This document shows positions 47,150-55,787 of a DNA stretch of 62,026 nucleotides, one piece after another. The position numbers and the translations under genes were made by a program. The DNA is taken from positions 1 to 62,026 of the forward strand of contig JARKPK010000054.1 of the NCBI GenBank assembly GCA_029975295.1. The letters are read 5' to 3'. The DNA is from Thermoguttaceae bacterium (lineage in GTDB: Bacteria; Planctomycetota; Planctomycetia; Pirellulales; Thermoguttaceae). The notes beneath the pieces were generated by a model. It ran no database searches, was not told the DNA's origin, and saw nothing but the letters and a program-made list of their open reading frames with translations. Numbering within the stretch: position 1 is the stretch's first letter; each line of letters opens with the position of its first letter.

Positions 47150-48094
47150 CTATTGGGCGCTGAGGCGGCGCCGGCCCAGGCGGTCGGCAAGCCATTGGCG
47201 GGCGATGCGCCAAAGGAAGAGCGGATTGCCCAGCACATAGCGACGGGCTTTGTGCGGCTGTTGCACGAGGATGCCCAGCCATTCGGCGCCGAGGCGTCGG
47301 AGCCAGCGCGGCGCGCGGCGCAGATCGCCGGCCCAGTAGTGGAACAGGCCGCCCACGGCCGCGCAAAGCGGCACGCGCAACCGATCGCGGTGTTCGGCCA
47401 GCCAGCGTTCTTGCCGCGGGTTGCCCATGCCGACCAACAGCAGATGAGGCTGCGCGGCGTTGATGGCGGCCACGGCGTCGAGCGAGCCGGCGGCGTCGAG
47501 GTAGCCGTGATGGCGGCCGACGACGGCCCAGCCCGGAAAGAGTTCGGCGGCGCGGCGCGCGGCCGCGTCGATCAGGGCTTCATCGCCGCCCAACAAGAAC
47601 AGTCGGCCGCCGCGCCCGGCGTTGGCGGCGAGCAATTGCGGAATCAGGTCGGTGCCGCAAAGGTTGTCGCAAACGCGGACGCCTTGAAAGCGGGCGGCCC
47701 AACGCACGCCCGTCCCGTCGCCAAAAACGTAATCGGCCCGATTCAGAACGCGACGGTATTCCGGATCGGCAGCAGCGAGGTTGAGCGTATGGGCGTTGAC
47801 GAAATAAGTCAGCACGGGTCGTGCGCTGCTTCCTTCGAGGGCGGCGGAAAGCAAACGCAGCGCGGCGGCGCGCGAGGTGTCGCAGATGCGCACGCCGAGG
47901 ATCGACAACACCCGTCCGGGCGCCGACGCCGGGGGCGACGAGGGCGGACTGAGGGGCGGCGGCTCGTTGGCCGGCCGCACGCTCGCGGGCGTTGTGGCCG
48001 GCGGAGCGAACGCCTCGTCGGTGGTTGGCCAGAGGGTTGGCGCGGCCGTCGTCGGCAAGGGATAGTCGGAGGTGGGCAGGATGGGTTCGAGCAC
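47150..48094 (-). CDS. WecG/TagA/CpsF family glycosyltransferase (GT26)
   Basis: 314 aa. Transfers an N-acetylmannosaminuronate-like or N-acetylmannosamine-like sugar to an undecaprenyl-linked acceptor for surface polysaccharide. The first 60 residues are a Pro/Ser/Thr-rich tail. The domain begins RVLSILGVRICDT and contains FVNAHTLNLAAADPEYR, GDGTGVRWAARFQG, CGTDLIPQLL, LFLLGGDEAL, LLLVGMGNPRQERWL and VGGLFHYWAGDLRRAP. It starts with GTG (48094). A hydrophobic, basic C-terminus (LGILVQQPHKARRYVLGNPL) suggests membrane association. It is encoded 145 bp downstream of the sugar transferase on the same strand. Confidence 0.93.
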   Translation of the reverse strand: MLEPILPTSDYPLPTTAAPTLWPTTDEAFAPPATTPASVRPANEPPPLSPPSSPPASAPGRVLSILGVRICDTSRAAALRLLSAALEGSSARPVLTYFVNAHTLNLAAADPEYRRVLNRADYVFGDGTGVRWAARFQGVRVCDNLCGTDLIPQLLAANAGRGGRLFLLGGDEALIDAAARRAAELFPGWAVVGRHHGYLDAAGSLDAVAAINAAQPHLLLVGMGNPRQERWLAEHRDRLRVPLCAAVGGLFHYWAGDLRRAPRWLRRLGAEWLGILVQQPHKARRYVLGNPLFLWRIARQWLADRLGRRRLSAQ

Positions 48095-48239
48095 CGATAA
48101 AGCCTATGCTTGGACGAAGGTTGCCGCATCGTTGCCCGTTGCCGAGCGGCCCGAATCGCCGCCGGACCCCAACCGCCGAGGGCGGCCCAAAGGCGAGCTT
48201 TGCACACTTGGCCCGCTATTTTGTTGAGCGAGGTTCCGT

Positions 48240-49061
48240 TTAGTAGGCGCCGCGGCCGCTCAGCACGCTGGCGGGCGTACTCAACAATAGGACAAGATCG
48301 TTCCACAGGCTTTGATTGCGGACGTACCAAATATCCATCCGCATCCAGTCCTCGAAGGCCACGTCGCTTCGGCCGCTGACTTGCCAGAGGCAGGTCAGGC
48401 CGGGGACCACCGCCAGGCGCTCGCGTTGCCAGGGGGCGAACTTGGCCACTTCGCCGGGCACCAGGGGCCGCGGGCCGACCAGCGACATCTGGCCCAGAAG
48501 CACGTTGACCAATTGGGGGGTTTCGTCGAGGCTGGTTTTCCGCAACCATCGGCCCAGAAAAGTGATCCGCGGGTCGCGGCGGTTTTTGAACACCGGGCCG
48601 TCGGCTTGGTTGACCACTGCGTGCTTGATCTGTTCGGCGTCGGGCCGCATCGTGCGGAATTTGAACATCAGAAACGGACGGCCCAAGTAGCCGATCCGGC
48701 GTTGGATGAACAGCGGCCGACCCTTGGTGGTGATGGTCAGCACGATCAGAATCGTCAGCAGAATCGGGCTAAGCAGCACAAGCAGGCCGGCGGCGCCAAC
48801 GAAGTCGAGCGTGCGCTTGGCGGCGCGGTAGATGGGCTGGAGGTTTCCGCCCGGGGCCACCAGGGCCTCGCCGTGGGCGAGACGATGATTGTAGAGCGAA
48901 ACGCGAGCGGCCTTGGGCCGCACCCGACGGCTGGCCGAGCGATCGGCCGGCCTGGGGCAGATCACCGGCAACGCACAGTCGAGCGACTGTTCATTCCAGC
49001 CGAAGCCGCTGGGGGTCGAGTGTTGCGAAACCGGGGCGGCCGTGGCGAAGGCGGTGGTCAT
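48240..49061 (-). CDS. Undecaprenyl-phosphate sugar phosphotransferase (bacterial sugar transferase family)
   Basis: 273 aa monotopic/membrane enzyme initiating polysaccharide assembly by moving a sugar-1-phosphate to undecaprenyl phosphate (WcaJ/PssY type). Motifs: KRTLDFVGAAGLLVLLSPI (membrane helix), GRPLFIQRRIGYLGRPFLMF, KFRTMRPDAEQ, FLGRWLRKTSLDETPQLVNV, GQMSLVGPRPLVPGEV and PGLTCLWQVSGRSD. The ATG at 49061 is chosen; the frame extends 67 codons further but without plausible structure. No NAD-binding CoA_binding_3 domain is present, so it is the short form. Divergent from the O-antigen ligase gene. Confidence 0.94.
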   Translation of the reverse strand: MTTAFATAAPVSQHSTPSGFGWNEQSLDCALPVICPRPADRSASRRVRPKAARVSLYNHRLAHGEALVAPGGNLQPIYRAAKRTLDFVGAAGLLVLLSPILLTILIVLTITTKGRPLFIQRRIGYLGRPFLMFKFRTMRPDAEQIKHAVVNQADGPVFKNRRDPRITFLGRWLRKTSLDETPQLVNVLLGQMSLVGPRPLVPGEVAKFAPWQRERLAVVPGLTCLWQVSGRSDVAFEDWMRMDIWYVRNQSLWNDLVLLLSTPASVLSGRGAY

Positions 49062-49520
49062 GTGTTCTGTCGGTTGGGGTCGGATGTTGTTGTCCGTCGT
49101 TCGTCGTCCGACAGGAAAACGCAAAGGCCGCGCCGAAGCGTGCCGTGATGAGCGACGATTGATCGGCCCGACGCAACATCTTGCCGCGATAATCTTTGCG
49201 GTTGTGGGCGTTCTTGGGCGGTTTGCCGGCCCCGGCCCGCCGGCGTTGACCGAGGACAACACGGCGTTGACTTCTAACGGCGATGTTGCCTAAAGGCAAC
49301 GCGGCCGCGATCCGGCCGCGCCAGGGTGGAGACGACCACCGGCCGATTTCTCGCTTATGTGCGGCCGTCGCGACGCCGCGGCTAAGGTAGGTTTGGAGAG
49401 AATCGAACGGGATGCGTAGGCGCAACCGAACCCATTCCCGGGCCAAGCGTTCGCGCCTGCCGTTTGATCGTGGACGCTCCGGACACGGGCCATCAACGCC
49501 CGTCCGATTGAGGTTGTTCG
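49062..49520. other. Divergent intergenic region within the polysaccharide cluster
   Basis: About 460 bp between the sugar transferase (minus) and O-antigen ligase (plus) genes. No gene recognised. TGAGGTTG before 49521 is the ligase ribosome binding site. Confidence 0.35.
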
Positions 49521-51074
49521 ATGGAACTGATTGTTGTATTGCTGGCTCTGGTCGGGGCCGTTTGGGGCGGTCTGCTCCTTTGGCGCGGCGGGCTGGCGGT
49601 CGGCGTGTTGTTGCTGTTGTTGGCGGGCATTTGCTTTGGGATGCCGATGTCCAAATGGCAACTCGGACCGCTCCCCCTGACGACCGATCGTTTGCTGTTG
49701 CCGCTCGTGGCGGTGCAATACCTGATTTGGCGGCGTTGGGGCTGGACGAATCGAACACCCCCGACGCGCACCGAGTGGCTTGCCGCGGCGCTGGTCGCCG
49801 TGCTGTCGGCGAGCACCTTTTCGGCCGACTGGAGCCGCGAAGGCTATCAGCCGGTCGCTTGGCTGGTTCTCAGCTACCTAATGCCCGCGACGGTCTACTG
49901 GATTGCCCGCGAAACACCGTGGGAAGGTCCGACGCCGAAGCGAGTGCTCGTTTGCGTTTCTGTGTTCAGCGTGTACTTGGCGATCACCACCATTGCCGAG
50001 CAGCGCCAATGGTGGCCGATCGTCTTTCCCCGCTATATCGCCGAAACGGCGCGGGAAAGCGGCGAGTGGATCGGGCGGGGGCGCGGGCCGCTGCTGCATC
50101 CGATCGGCAACGGGCTGCTGTTGAGCATCGGTTTGGCTGCGCTGCTGTGCGCTTGGCCGCATGCCGGACGCGGCGGAAAGGCGGCGGTGGCCGCGGCGTC
50201 GGCGCTGGTGCTGGCGGCCGTTGCGGCCACGCTGACGCGCAGTGTGTGGCTTGGAGCGGCCGGCGGACTGGTGGTTGACGGCGCGCTGGTCGTGCCGCGG
50301 CGGGCAAGGCTGCCGCTGTTGGGCGGCGGCATGCTGGCCGGCGCGCTGGTTCTCGGCGTGTTCTGGGACCAGGTGATGAACTACAAGCGCGAGCGCCACC
50401 TCAGCGCGGCGGCCGCCGCCGAGTCGGCGCAGTTGCGGCCCATCTTGGCGGCGATTGCCTGGGAGATGTTCTGCGACCGTCCGCTGCTGGGATGCGGCTA
50501 CGCTCAATACTCGCGCGAGCACCTTCAGTACACCGCCGATCGCGACGGCGAACTGCCGTTAGAAAAGGGACGCGGCTACGTGGCGCACAACGTCTTTCTG
50601 TCGCTGCTGACGGAGACGGGCCTTGTGGGGCTGGGGCTGTTCACGGCGCTGTTGGCCGGTTGGGCGGTGCAGGCGTGGCGGCTTTGGCATCAAACCACCG
50701 CGCCGCTGGCGGCCAGGCAAATGGGGCTGGTCTTTCTCGCCACGCTGACCGCTTATGTGGTCAACGGACTGTTCCACGACGTGGCCTTGGTGGCGATGGC
50801 CAATCAGAGCCTCTTTGCCGTTGCCGGCGCGATGACTGCCGCGGCCGTTGCCGCCCGAAGCGGCCGAAACGCCTGTGCCCGCGACTCGGCAAAGGCCGAC
50901 GATGGGCAATGCGCCGAACACTCCGACGCCGGTCTGCCGCAGCGTCTGGGCCGAGATCAAGCGGCTGAAGACCGGCCGCCGATCGCCCCGCCGCCGGTTC
51001 AACCGCCCGAGGCGGTGGTCGCCAGCACTTCGTCGTGCAGCGAACCATTCGTGGCCACGCATTGGCCCGAGTAG
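49521..51074 (+). CDS. O-antigen ligase/polymerase family membrane protein
   Basis: 517 aa polytopic membrane protein of the Wzy_C type, involved in polymerising or ligating surface polysaccharide in the periplasm. About 11-12 hydrophobic segments. The characteristic large periplasmic loop has LLHPIGNGLLLSIGLAALLC, LTRSVWLGAAGG, EMFCDRPLLGCGYAQYSREH, KGRGYVAHNVFLSLLTETGL and GLFHDVALVAMANQSLFAV. A Pro/Ser-rich cytoplasmic tail of about 90 residues (RDQAAEDRPPIAPPPV) overlaps the convergent phosphatase gene by 76 bp. The tail's presence and length differ from typical ligases. Confidence 0.9.
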   Translation: MELIVVLLALVGAVWGGLLLWRGGLAVGVLLLLLAGICFGMPMSKWQLGPLPLTTDRLLLPLVAVQYLIWRRWGWTNRTPPTRTEWLAAALVAVLSASTFSADWSREGYQPVAWLVLSYLMPATVYWIARETPWEGPTPKRVLVCVSVFSVYLAITTIAEQRQWWPIVFPRYIAETARESGEWIGRGRGPLLHPIGNGLLLSIGLAALLCAWPHAGRGGKAAVAAASALVLAAVAATLTRSVWLGAAGGLVVDGALVVPRRARLPLLGGGMLAGALVLGVFWDQVMNYKRERHLSAAAAAESAQLRPILAAIAWEMFCDRPLLGCGYAQYSREHLQYTADRDGELPLEKGRGYVAHNVFLSLLTETGLVGLGLFTALLAGWAVQAWRLWHQTTAPLAARQMGLVFLATLTAYVVNGLFHDVALVAMANQSLFAVAGAMTAAAVAARSGRNACARDSAKADDGQCAEHSDAGLPQRLGRDQAAEDRPPIAPPPVQPPEAVVASTSSCSEPFVATHWPE

Positions 51075-51811
51075 ATCGTCGGGCGGCCCTGCCAATCGGT
51101 GAAGCGTCCGCCGGCCTCCTCGATGATCGGTTTCAGGGCGGCCATGTCCCAAACGGCGGCGATGGCGTCGATCATCACTTCGGCGCGCCCGGTGGCGACC
51201 AGCAGATAGCCGAAGCAATCGCCCCAGGTGCGCGTCAGTTTGCAGCAGGCGGCCAGGCGATCGAAGGCGTCGCGCCGCCCGGCGCGATCGAAGTTGGCCA
51301 CGGAACTGGTCAAGAATAGCGATTCGCTCAGTTTCGACACGTTCGACACCCGGGCGGGCCGGGGCGGTCGGTCGCCCAACTGATGCCACGCGCCGCCGCC
51401 GACGGCCGCATAGACCGTTTCGCGCACGGCAGGCACGTGGATGACGCCCAGCGCGCTTTCGCCGTCGAGCTCGACGCCGATCAACGTGCCGAACAGGGGC
51501 ACGCCGTGGATGAACGACTTCGTGCCGTCGATCGGATCGAGAATCCAGCGGAAGCCGCTGTCGCCTTCGCGGGGCGGAAACTCTTCGCCGAGAATTGCGT
51601 CGCCGGGAAAGGCGTCGGCAATCAACTGGCGCAGCAGCTCTTCGGCCGAGCGATCGGCCGCCGTCACCGGCGTCGAGTCGGCTTTGCTTTCCACTTCGAG
51701 ATCGTCGCGCTGATAATGCTCCAGCACCAGGTCGCCGGCGCGGCGGGCCAGGCGAACGGCCTCTTCCAGACGCCGGGCCACGCCCTCGTTGGTTCGCAGT
51801 GAATCATTCAT
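50999..51811 (-). CDS. Inositol-monophosphatase family phosphatase, probable HisN-type histidinol phosphatase
   Basis: Mg2+-dependent, Li+-sensitive-type phosphatase, 270 aa. Motifs: GEEF (75-78, metal ligand E76), WILDPIDGTKSFIHGVP (D92, D95), and WDMAALKPIIEEAGG (D222). This domain covers inositol-1-monophosphatase, CysQ and the HisN histidinol-phosphatase. The RFTDWQGRPTIYSG end and the overall pattern most resemble HisN. The 3' end overlaps the O-antigen ligase gene by 76 bp, convergent. It is followed by the tolC-like gene on the same strand after a gap of 41 bp. Confidence 0.9.
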   Translation of the reverse strand: MNDSLRTNEGVARRLEEAVRLARRAGDLVLEHYQRDDLEVESKADSTPVTAADRSAEELLRQLIADAFPGDAILGEEFPPREGDSGFRWILDPIDGTKSFIHGVPLFGTLIGVELDGESALGVIHVPAVRETVYAAVGGGAWHQLGDRPPRPARVSNVSKLSESLFLTSSVANFDRAGRRDAFDRLAACCKLTRTWGDCFGYLLVATGRAEVMIDAIAAVWDMAALKPIIEEAGGRFTDWQGRPTIYSGQCVATNGSLHDEVLATTASGG

Positions 51812-51851
51812 CGTGCAGCTCCCAGTCGGCCCCCGGACGGCGCGGCGACGG

Positions 51852-54557
51852 TCAGCGGATCGGTTGCGGCCGCGGCGGTATGGCCTCGGGCTGTGGGGCC
51901 GGCGGCGCGATCGGCTGATTCAGTTCGATCGGCTCGGGCGGCGCGATCAACTCGGGGTTGGGTTCGGGTTCGTCGGGTTGCCCGGGCGCCTGCCCATAGC
52001 CGTGTTGGATCGGCCCCGGATCGATCCACATGCCCGACGTATCGAGCCGCATCGTACCCAACTCGAAGTCCAGGTTCAACCGGTTCGCCTCGTACTCCAC
52101 CCAGGCCAAGAGGAAATTGTCTTGGGCGTTGAGCAAACCTTGATAGGCCTGCACCAAGTCGCGGGCCGTGGTGGCGCCGAAGGTGGTGGCCTGCGCCGCC
52201 GCGCCGGGCTTGGGCGGTTGGGTGAGCCGCTCGCGGGTGATGTCGACTTGGCTGACGGCCACCAGCACGCCGGCGCGACGAAGCTCGAAATCGAGTTGCG
52301 CCTGGCGCATCGCCCGCAGCGTGCTCCGCAGGTTTTGCGAGATGCGGTCTTCGTAGGCGTAGTAAGCGCGGCGGGCGCGTTGGTAGCGGATGAGCGCCTC
52401 GCGGTACTGGTTGCGCTCGATCAGGCGGGTGAGCGGGGCGTCGAAGCGGAATCCCACCCGCATCCGGCCGGTGGTGCCTTGAAAACGGAAGGGGTTGTTG
52501 TCGGTGGTGCTCACATCGCCGTCGAGCACGACATCGAGGTTGCTTTTCAGGGCGTTGGCGGTCACTTCGATTTGGCGCCAAACGTCGACCAGCGCGGCCC
52601 GAGCGTTCATCCAGTCGAGCCGTTGCTGCGACGCGGTGATGTAGGCCTCGGCCGGATCAAGGTCGACCGGCGTGAGCGTGACCGTGTCGAGCCGCAGGGC
52701 GGTTTCCAACAAGGTGGCGTTCAACAACAGGTTCGACGTGCGGATCAGCAGAGGCAGCGTCTGTTCGTCGTTGCCGGGCGCTTGGGCGGTTTGTCGCAGT
52801 TCGTCGGCCACTTGCTTGAGCACCGAGGAGATCAGGTCCATGTCTCGGTTCAGGTCGGCCGCCCGGCGTTCGAGCAACTCGACGCTGTAGGCCCGGCTGT
52901 CGGCGTCGCCGCGCAGCACTTCCTCGCGGCGGCTGAGCTCGGCAAGCTGTTTTCGCCGCGAGGGCAACGCGCGGTCGAGCAGTTTGCGGTCGGCCTCGAG
53001 CAGTTTATCCACTTGCAGCAGGCCGTCGGCGAATTGCGGCAACTGTTGGCGCAGATCGATCCCGCGGCGGGCTTCGGGCGGATCGCGCATGCGGTCGATC
53101 AGGTCGGTCACTTGATCGCTGATGGCGATCAGCGACGGATCGACCAGATCGAACGGCTTGAGCAGATCGTCTTCGACCCGAGTTTCGACATCGGGCGGCA
53201 GCCCCAACTGGATTTTGTAGGCGTCGAGGCGGTTGTCGTAGGCCGTTTGCAGCGAAAGGAGCCGGTTCTGCGCGTTGAACAGTGCTTGGCGGGCGACATC
53301 GAGCTGCAAGCGGTCGATCCGCCCGGCGTCGTAGTGCGCTTGAATCTGATCGAGGCTGTCGCGCAAGCCCGACACGTTGACTCGCTGGTTGCGGATGCGG
53401 ATTTGATCGCTCAACAGCGTGTAGATGCCGCCCGACGAGGATGGCGTTGTGGGGGTGAGGGCGTCGATGAGCAGACCGCCGCGGCCGGGTCCGGGGCCGC
53501 TCGCCCGACCGGCGATCACGTTCACATAGAACGCGCGGCGGAACTGCTCCATCTGCCGCACATTGGCCAGCAGGGCCCGTTCCGAATCGGTCAAGTTCTC
53601 CATCACCACGGCGCGGCCCGCTCCGCGGAGCAAGGGTTGCACGAGCGAAAAGTCGATAATCGATCGCGCGGTCCGATCGTCGGGGCCGGCGAACTGCCAG
53701 ACGAGCGAATTGGCGAAGCCGACCACCAGTTCGCTGCCGGCGATGCCCAGCTTGCGCGAGGTCGCCTCGGTGTCGGAACTCAGCCGCCGGCTGGCTCCTC
53801 CGGCCGCCTTGGGACCGTTGTTCTGATAGAACGTTTGATTGGTCAGGAAGAACTGCGCGTCGAACCGGAACCGCTGGAAGGTGACATCCAAGGCGGAGAG
53901 GTAAAGGTCTTCCAATTCCGTTTGGTACTCGCGCGAGTTGACCAGCGCCACCTGCATGGCCAGCCGTCGATCGAGCACCAGCACGCCCTGATCATTGCAG
54001 GGCAGATAGCTCCGCCAATCGGGGTTTTCAACGAACATCGCGTTGCCGTGCCGGTGCCAATGCTTGTAGCCCGGCTTGCAGTCCACCCGATGCATCAATT
54101 GGTGCGAGGCCGGGTCGTCGGGCGGCATGGGCGGGCAGTCGGGCGAGGTCGGATCGTACATCCGCGAAGCGCGGTGCGGCGTGAACCGGTAGTCGTGCAA
54201 CTCCCATCGCGGATCGTTCGACTTCTCGGCCAGCAAGCCCAGCACCTCGGCGTCGGCCTGCCGGCGGTAGTGTTGACGGCTGCACCCGGCCGCGCCCCAA
54301 AGGCACAAGGCGATCAGCACCGCGCAGATGGCCGTTGCCATCGGGTTCGGCTGCACGCAGCGCCGAACCGGCTTCCAATGCGCGCGAAGCGGGAGTTGCT
54401 CGCCCGTTGGGCCATGCGCGGCAAATTGCGAAGCGATGCCGACACGGCGCGACCAAGGGGCAGTTTGGGGCTGTTGGCCCGATCGAATCGCCGCAGCGGC
54501 TCGGCTGCGGACGCCGGCGACAGTTTCACGGGATGCATCGTGTGTGTGAATGGTCAT
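51852..54557 (-). CDS. TolC family outer-membrane efflux protein
   Basis: 901 aa as drawn, larger than typical TolC (about 450-500). A lipoprotein signal MATAICAVLIALCLWGAAGC sits 72 residues in, so either the start is 54341 (829 aa) or there is a long unusual N-tail. GAGGAG before the ATG at 54557, and its TGATG overlap with the MarR gene, favour 54557. The mature part contains long helical coiled coils (QADAEVLGLLAEKSNDPRWE, DSLDQIQAHYDAGRIDRLQL, NRDMDLISSVLKQVADELRQ) in two repeats separated by beta-rich segments, as expected for trimeric channel-tunnels. A Pro-rich tail (APPAPQPEAIPPRPQPIR) closes it. No inner-membrane pump or adaptor gene follows. Confidence 0.88.
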   Translation of the reverse strand: MTIHTHDASRETVAGVRSRAAAAIRSGQQPQTAPWSRRVGIASQFAAHGPTGEQLPLRAHWKPVRRCVQPNPMATAICAVLIALCLWGAAGCSRQHYRRQADAEVLGLLAEKSNDPRWELHDYRFTPHRASRMYDPTSPDCPPMPPDDPASHQLMHRVDCKPGYKHWHRHGNAMFVENPDWRSYLPCNDQGVLVLDRRLAMQVALVNSREYQTELEDLYLSALDVTFQRFRFDAQFFLTNQTFYQNNGPKAAGGASRRLSSDTEATSRKLGIAGSELVVGFANSLVWQFAGPDDRTARSIIDFSLVQPLLRGAGRAVVMENLTDSERALLANVRQMEQFRRAFYVNVIAGRASGPGPGRGGLLIDALTPTTPSSSGGIYTLLSDQIRIRNQRVNVSGLRDSLDQIQAHYDAGRIDRLQLDVARQALFNAQNRLLSLQTAYDNRLDAYKIQLGLPPDVETRVEDDLLKPFDLVDPSLIAISDQVTDLIDRMRDPPEARRGIDLRQQLPQFADGLLQVDKLLEADRKLLDRALPSRRKQLAELSRREEVLRGDADSRAYSVELLERRAADLNRDMDLISSVLKQVADELRQTAQAPGNDEQTLPLLIRTSNLLLNATLLETALRLDTVTLTPVDLDPAEAYITASQQRLDWMNARAALVDVWRQIEVTANALKSNLDVVLDGDVSTTDNNPFRFQGTTGRMRVGFRFDAPLTRLIERNQYREALIRYQRARRAYYAYEDRISQNLRSTLRAMRQAQLDFELRRAGVLVAVSQVDITRERLTQPPKPGAAAQATTFGATTARDLVQAYQGLLNAQDNFLLAWVEYEANRLNLDFELGTMRLDTSGMWIDPGPIQHGYGQAPGQPDEPEPNPELIAPPEPIELNQPIAPPAPQPEAIPPRPQPIR

Positions 54558-55180
54558 CAGGCGGCTCCTCGGCGGATGGCCGCGGGTTCGGCGGCGGGAG
54601 TCCAATGGTCGGCGTTGTGGCGCGAGCCCGAGATCGGCACCGTGGATGCGGCCTCGGTCGTCAGCGGTTCTGCGGCGGTGGCTGCTGCTCGCGGGTCGGG
54701 CAAGTAGTCGGCAGCGGGGAAGGCGGCCAGCAGGCGATCGAGTTCGTCGATCAGCACATCGATTCGGCCGGGCGAGGGCGGCGCATCGGGGGCCGATGCC
54801 CAAAGCTGCTCGGCGCGACGGCAAACTTCGGCCAGGGCGGCAAGGCCCTCGGGTGTGGGCCGCCAACGCTGACGTCGGCGATCGGATTGATCGCGGTCGC
54901 AGATGAGAAGCCCGCGGCGACGCAGCGAGTCGACCACGCCGCTCACTTGGGCGGGCGAAACGCCCAACCGAGCGCAAAGGCGGCTTTGGTCGATGCCCGC
55001 GGCCGCTTCGAAGGAACAGGCCCAAAGGGCTAGCAGTTCCGTTTCGCCCACGCCGGCCGGACGACCGGCTGCGGCCATGCTGCGGCGTATTTGCCGCGCC
55101 AGCGCGATGACTCGCTCGGCCAATGCCAACCAAATGGTGGCGCCACCGGCCGACGATTCCTTAGAACTCCGTAGATTCAT
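54557..55180 (-). CDS. MarR-family transcriptional regulator
   Basis: 207 aa winged-helix repressor. The DNA-binding part shows SFEAAAGIDQSRLCARLGVS with recognition helix PAQVSGVVDSLRRRGLL and wing DRDQSDRRRQRWRPTPEG, the MarR signature D-x-R-S-D-R-R. The C-terminal 85 residues are Pro/Ala-rich and may bind ligand or mediate dimers. The ATG at 55180 follows GGGGGA. It is upstream of, and translationally coupled to, the TolC-like gene, so it most likely controls that exporter in response to a small molecule. Confidence 0.92.
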   Translation of the reverse strand: MNLRSSKESSAGGATIWLALAERVIALARQIRRSMAAAGRPAGVGETELLALWACSFEAAAGIDQSRLCARLGVSPAQVSGVVDSLRRRGLLICDRDQSDRRRQRWRPTPEGLAALAEVCRRAEQLWASAPDAPPSPGRIDVLIDELDRLLAAFPAADYLPDPRAAATAAEPLTTEAASTVPISGSRHNADHWTPAAEPAAIRRGAA

Positions 55181-55591
55181 TCCCCGTCCCCCAAGAGCGG
55201 TTGTGCCCGAAGGGCATCAGCCGCCCCCAACTCTGATCGCCGTAACCAATTGCCGCCGTGGCGGTTGCGGCGCGGCGACGGATCGGTGGTTGAAGACCGA
55301 TGGCCGAACCGTCGGCGCACCCATGCGCGGCCGCGTTCCTCGTCCGTTTCACGTGCTCGGCCGCCGGTTTGCGGCCGAATTTCAGCCGCCGGGCTCTCGG
55401 TTCCATCGCGCCCGTTTTCGGGGCGGTTGCCCGCTGCGGCACGGCCTGACCGACGAACGAAATCGTTCAGTTCTTCAATGATTCGGCCGGTGGAGTGTTC
55501 GGGCTTGAACGATTATGCCGGTGAACGGTTTTGTGCGGCCCGTGCGCGAGGTGCGACTAGGCAAGCCGGGAAGCTGTGGAAAAGTGATTGG

Positions 55592-55620
55592 TTGACACTT
55601 GCGAAAGCCCTTACTATCAT
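55592..55620 (+). promoter_or_regulatory. Strong sigma-70-type promoter
   Basis: -35 TTGACA (55592-55597), exactly 17-bp spacer, -10 TATCAT (55615-55620). It sits in an AT-rich island in GC-rich DNA, 168 bp before the start of the next plus-strand gene. Among the best consensus matches in the window. Confidence 0.75.
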
Positions 55621-55627
55621 GCAATTT

Positions 55628-55647
55628 AAGGTAGCTCTACCTTTTTT
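55628..55647 (+). promoter_or_regulatory. Palindrome overlapping the start site, candidate operator
   Basis: AAGGTAGCTCTACCTT (55628-55643; 6-bp arms AAGGTA/TACCTT around GCTC) followed by TTTT. It lies 8-27 bases after the -10, where a repressor would block initiation. A MarR-type regulator encoded 400 bp away is the natural candidate. As an RNA hairpin with U-tract it could also be an attenuator, but it is too close to the start to be an ordinary terminator. Confidence 0.5.
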
Positions 55648-55787
55648 GCGGGTGACGTGGGCGACGCCGGGCCAGCGGAGGGCCGGGTACCGAGTTGTTG
55701 GGCGCGCCGATTCACGCGAAACCTGCCCGATGTCGGGCAAGTTTCCACGAGCCGAAACGCCGTCTCTTTAAGCGATCTACTTCCGCC

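Larger units (their letters stand above)
55181..55787. other. Divergent intergenic region with promoter and palindrome
   Basis: About 600 bp with no supported gene. It contains an excellent sigma-70-type promoter on the plus strand at 55592-55620 and a 16-bp palindrome directly after it (separate entries). Confidence 0.5.

Noticed and set aside
45176-48100. Very long open frame (974 codons) on the plus strand
   Set aside because: It is the antisense of the glycosidase-like and WecG-like genes, rich in Arg/Gly/Val with no domain. High-GC codon bias opens such frames.
51789-54707. 972-codon open frame on the plus strand
   Set aside because: Antisense of the TolC-like gene, whose coiled-coil and lipoprotein features are far more convincing.
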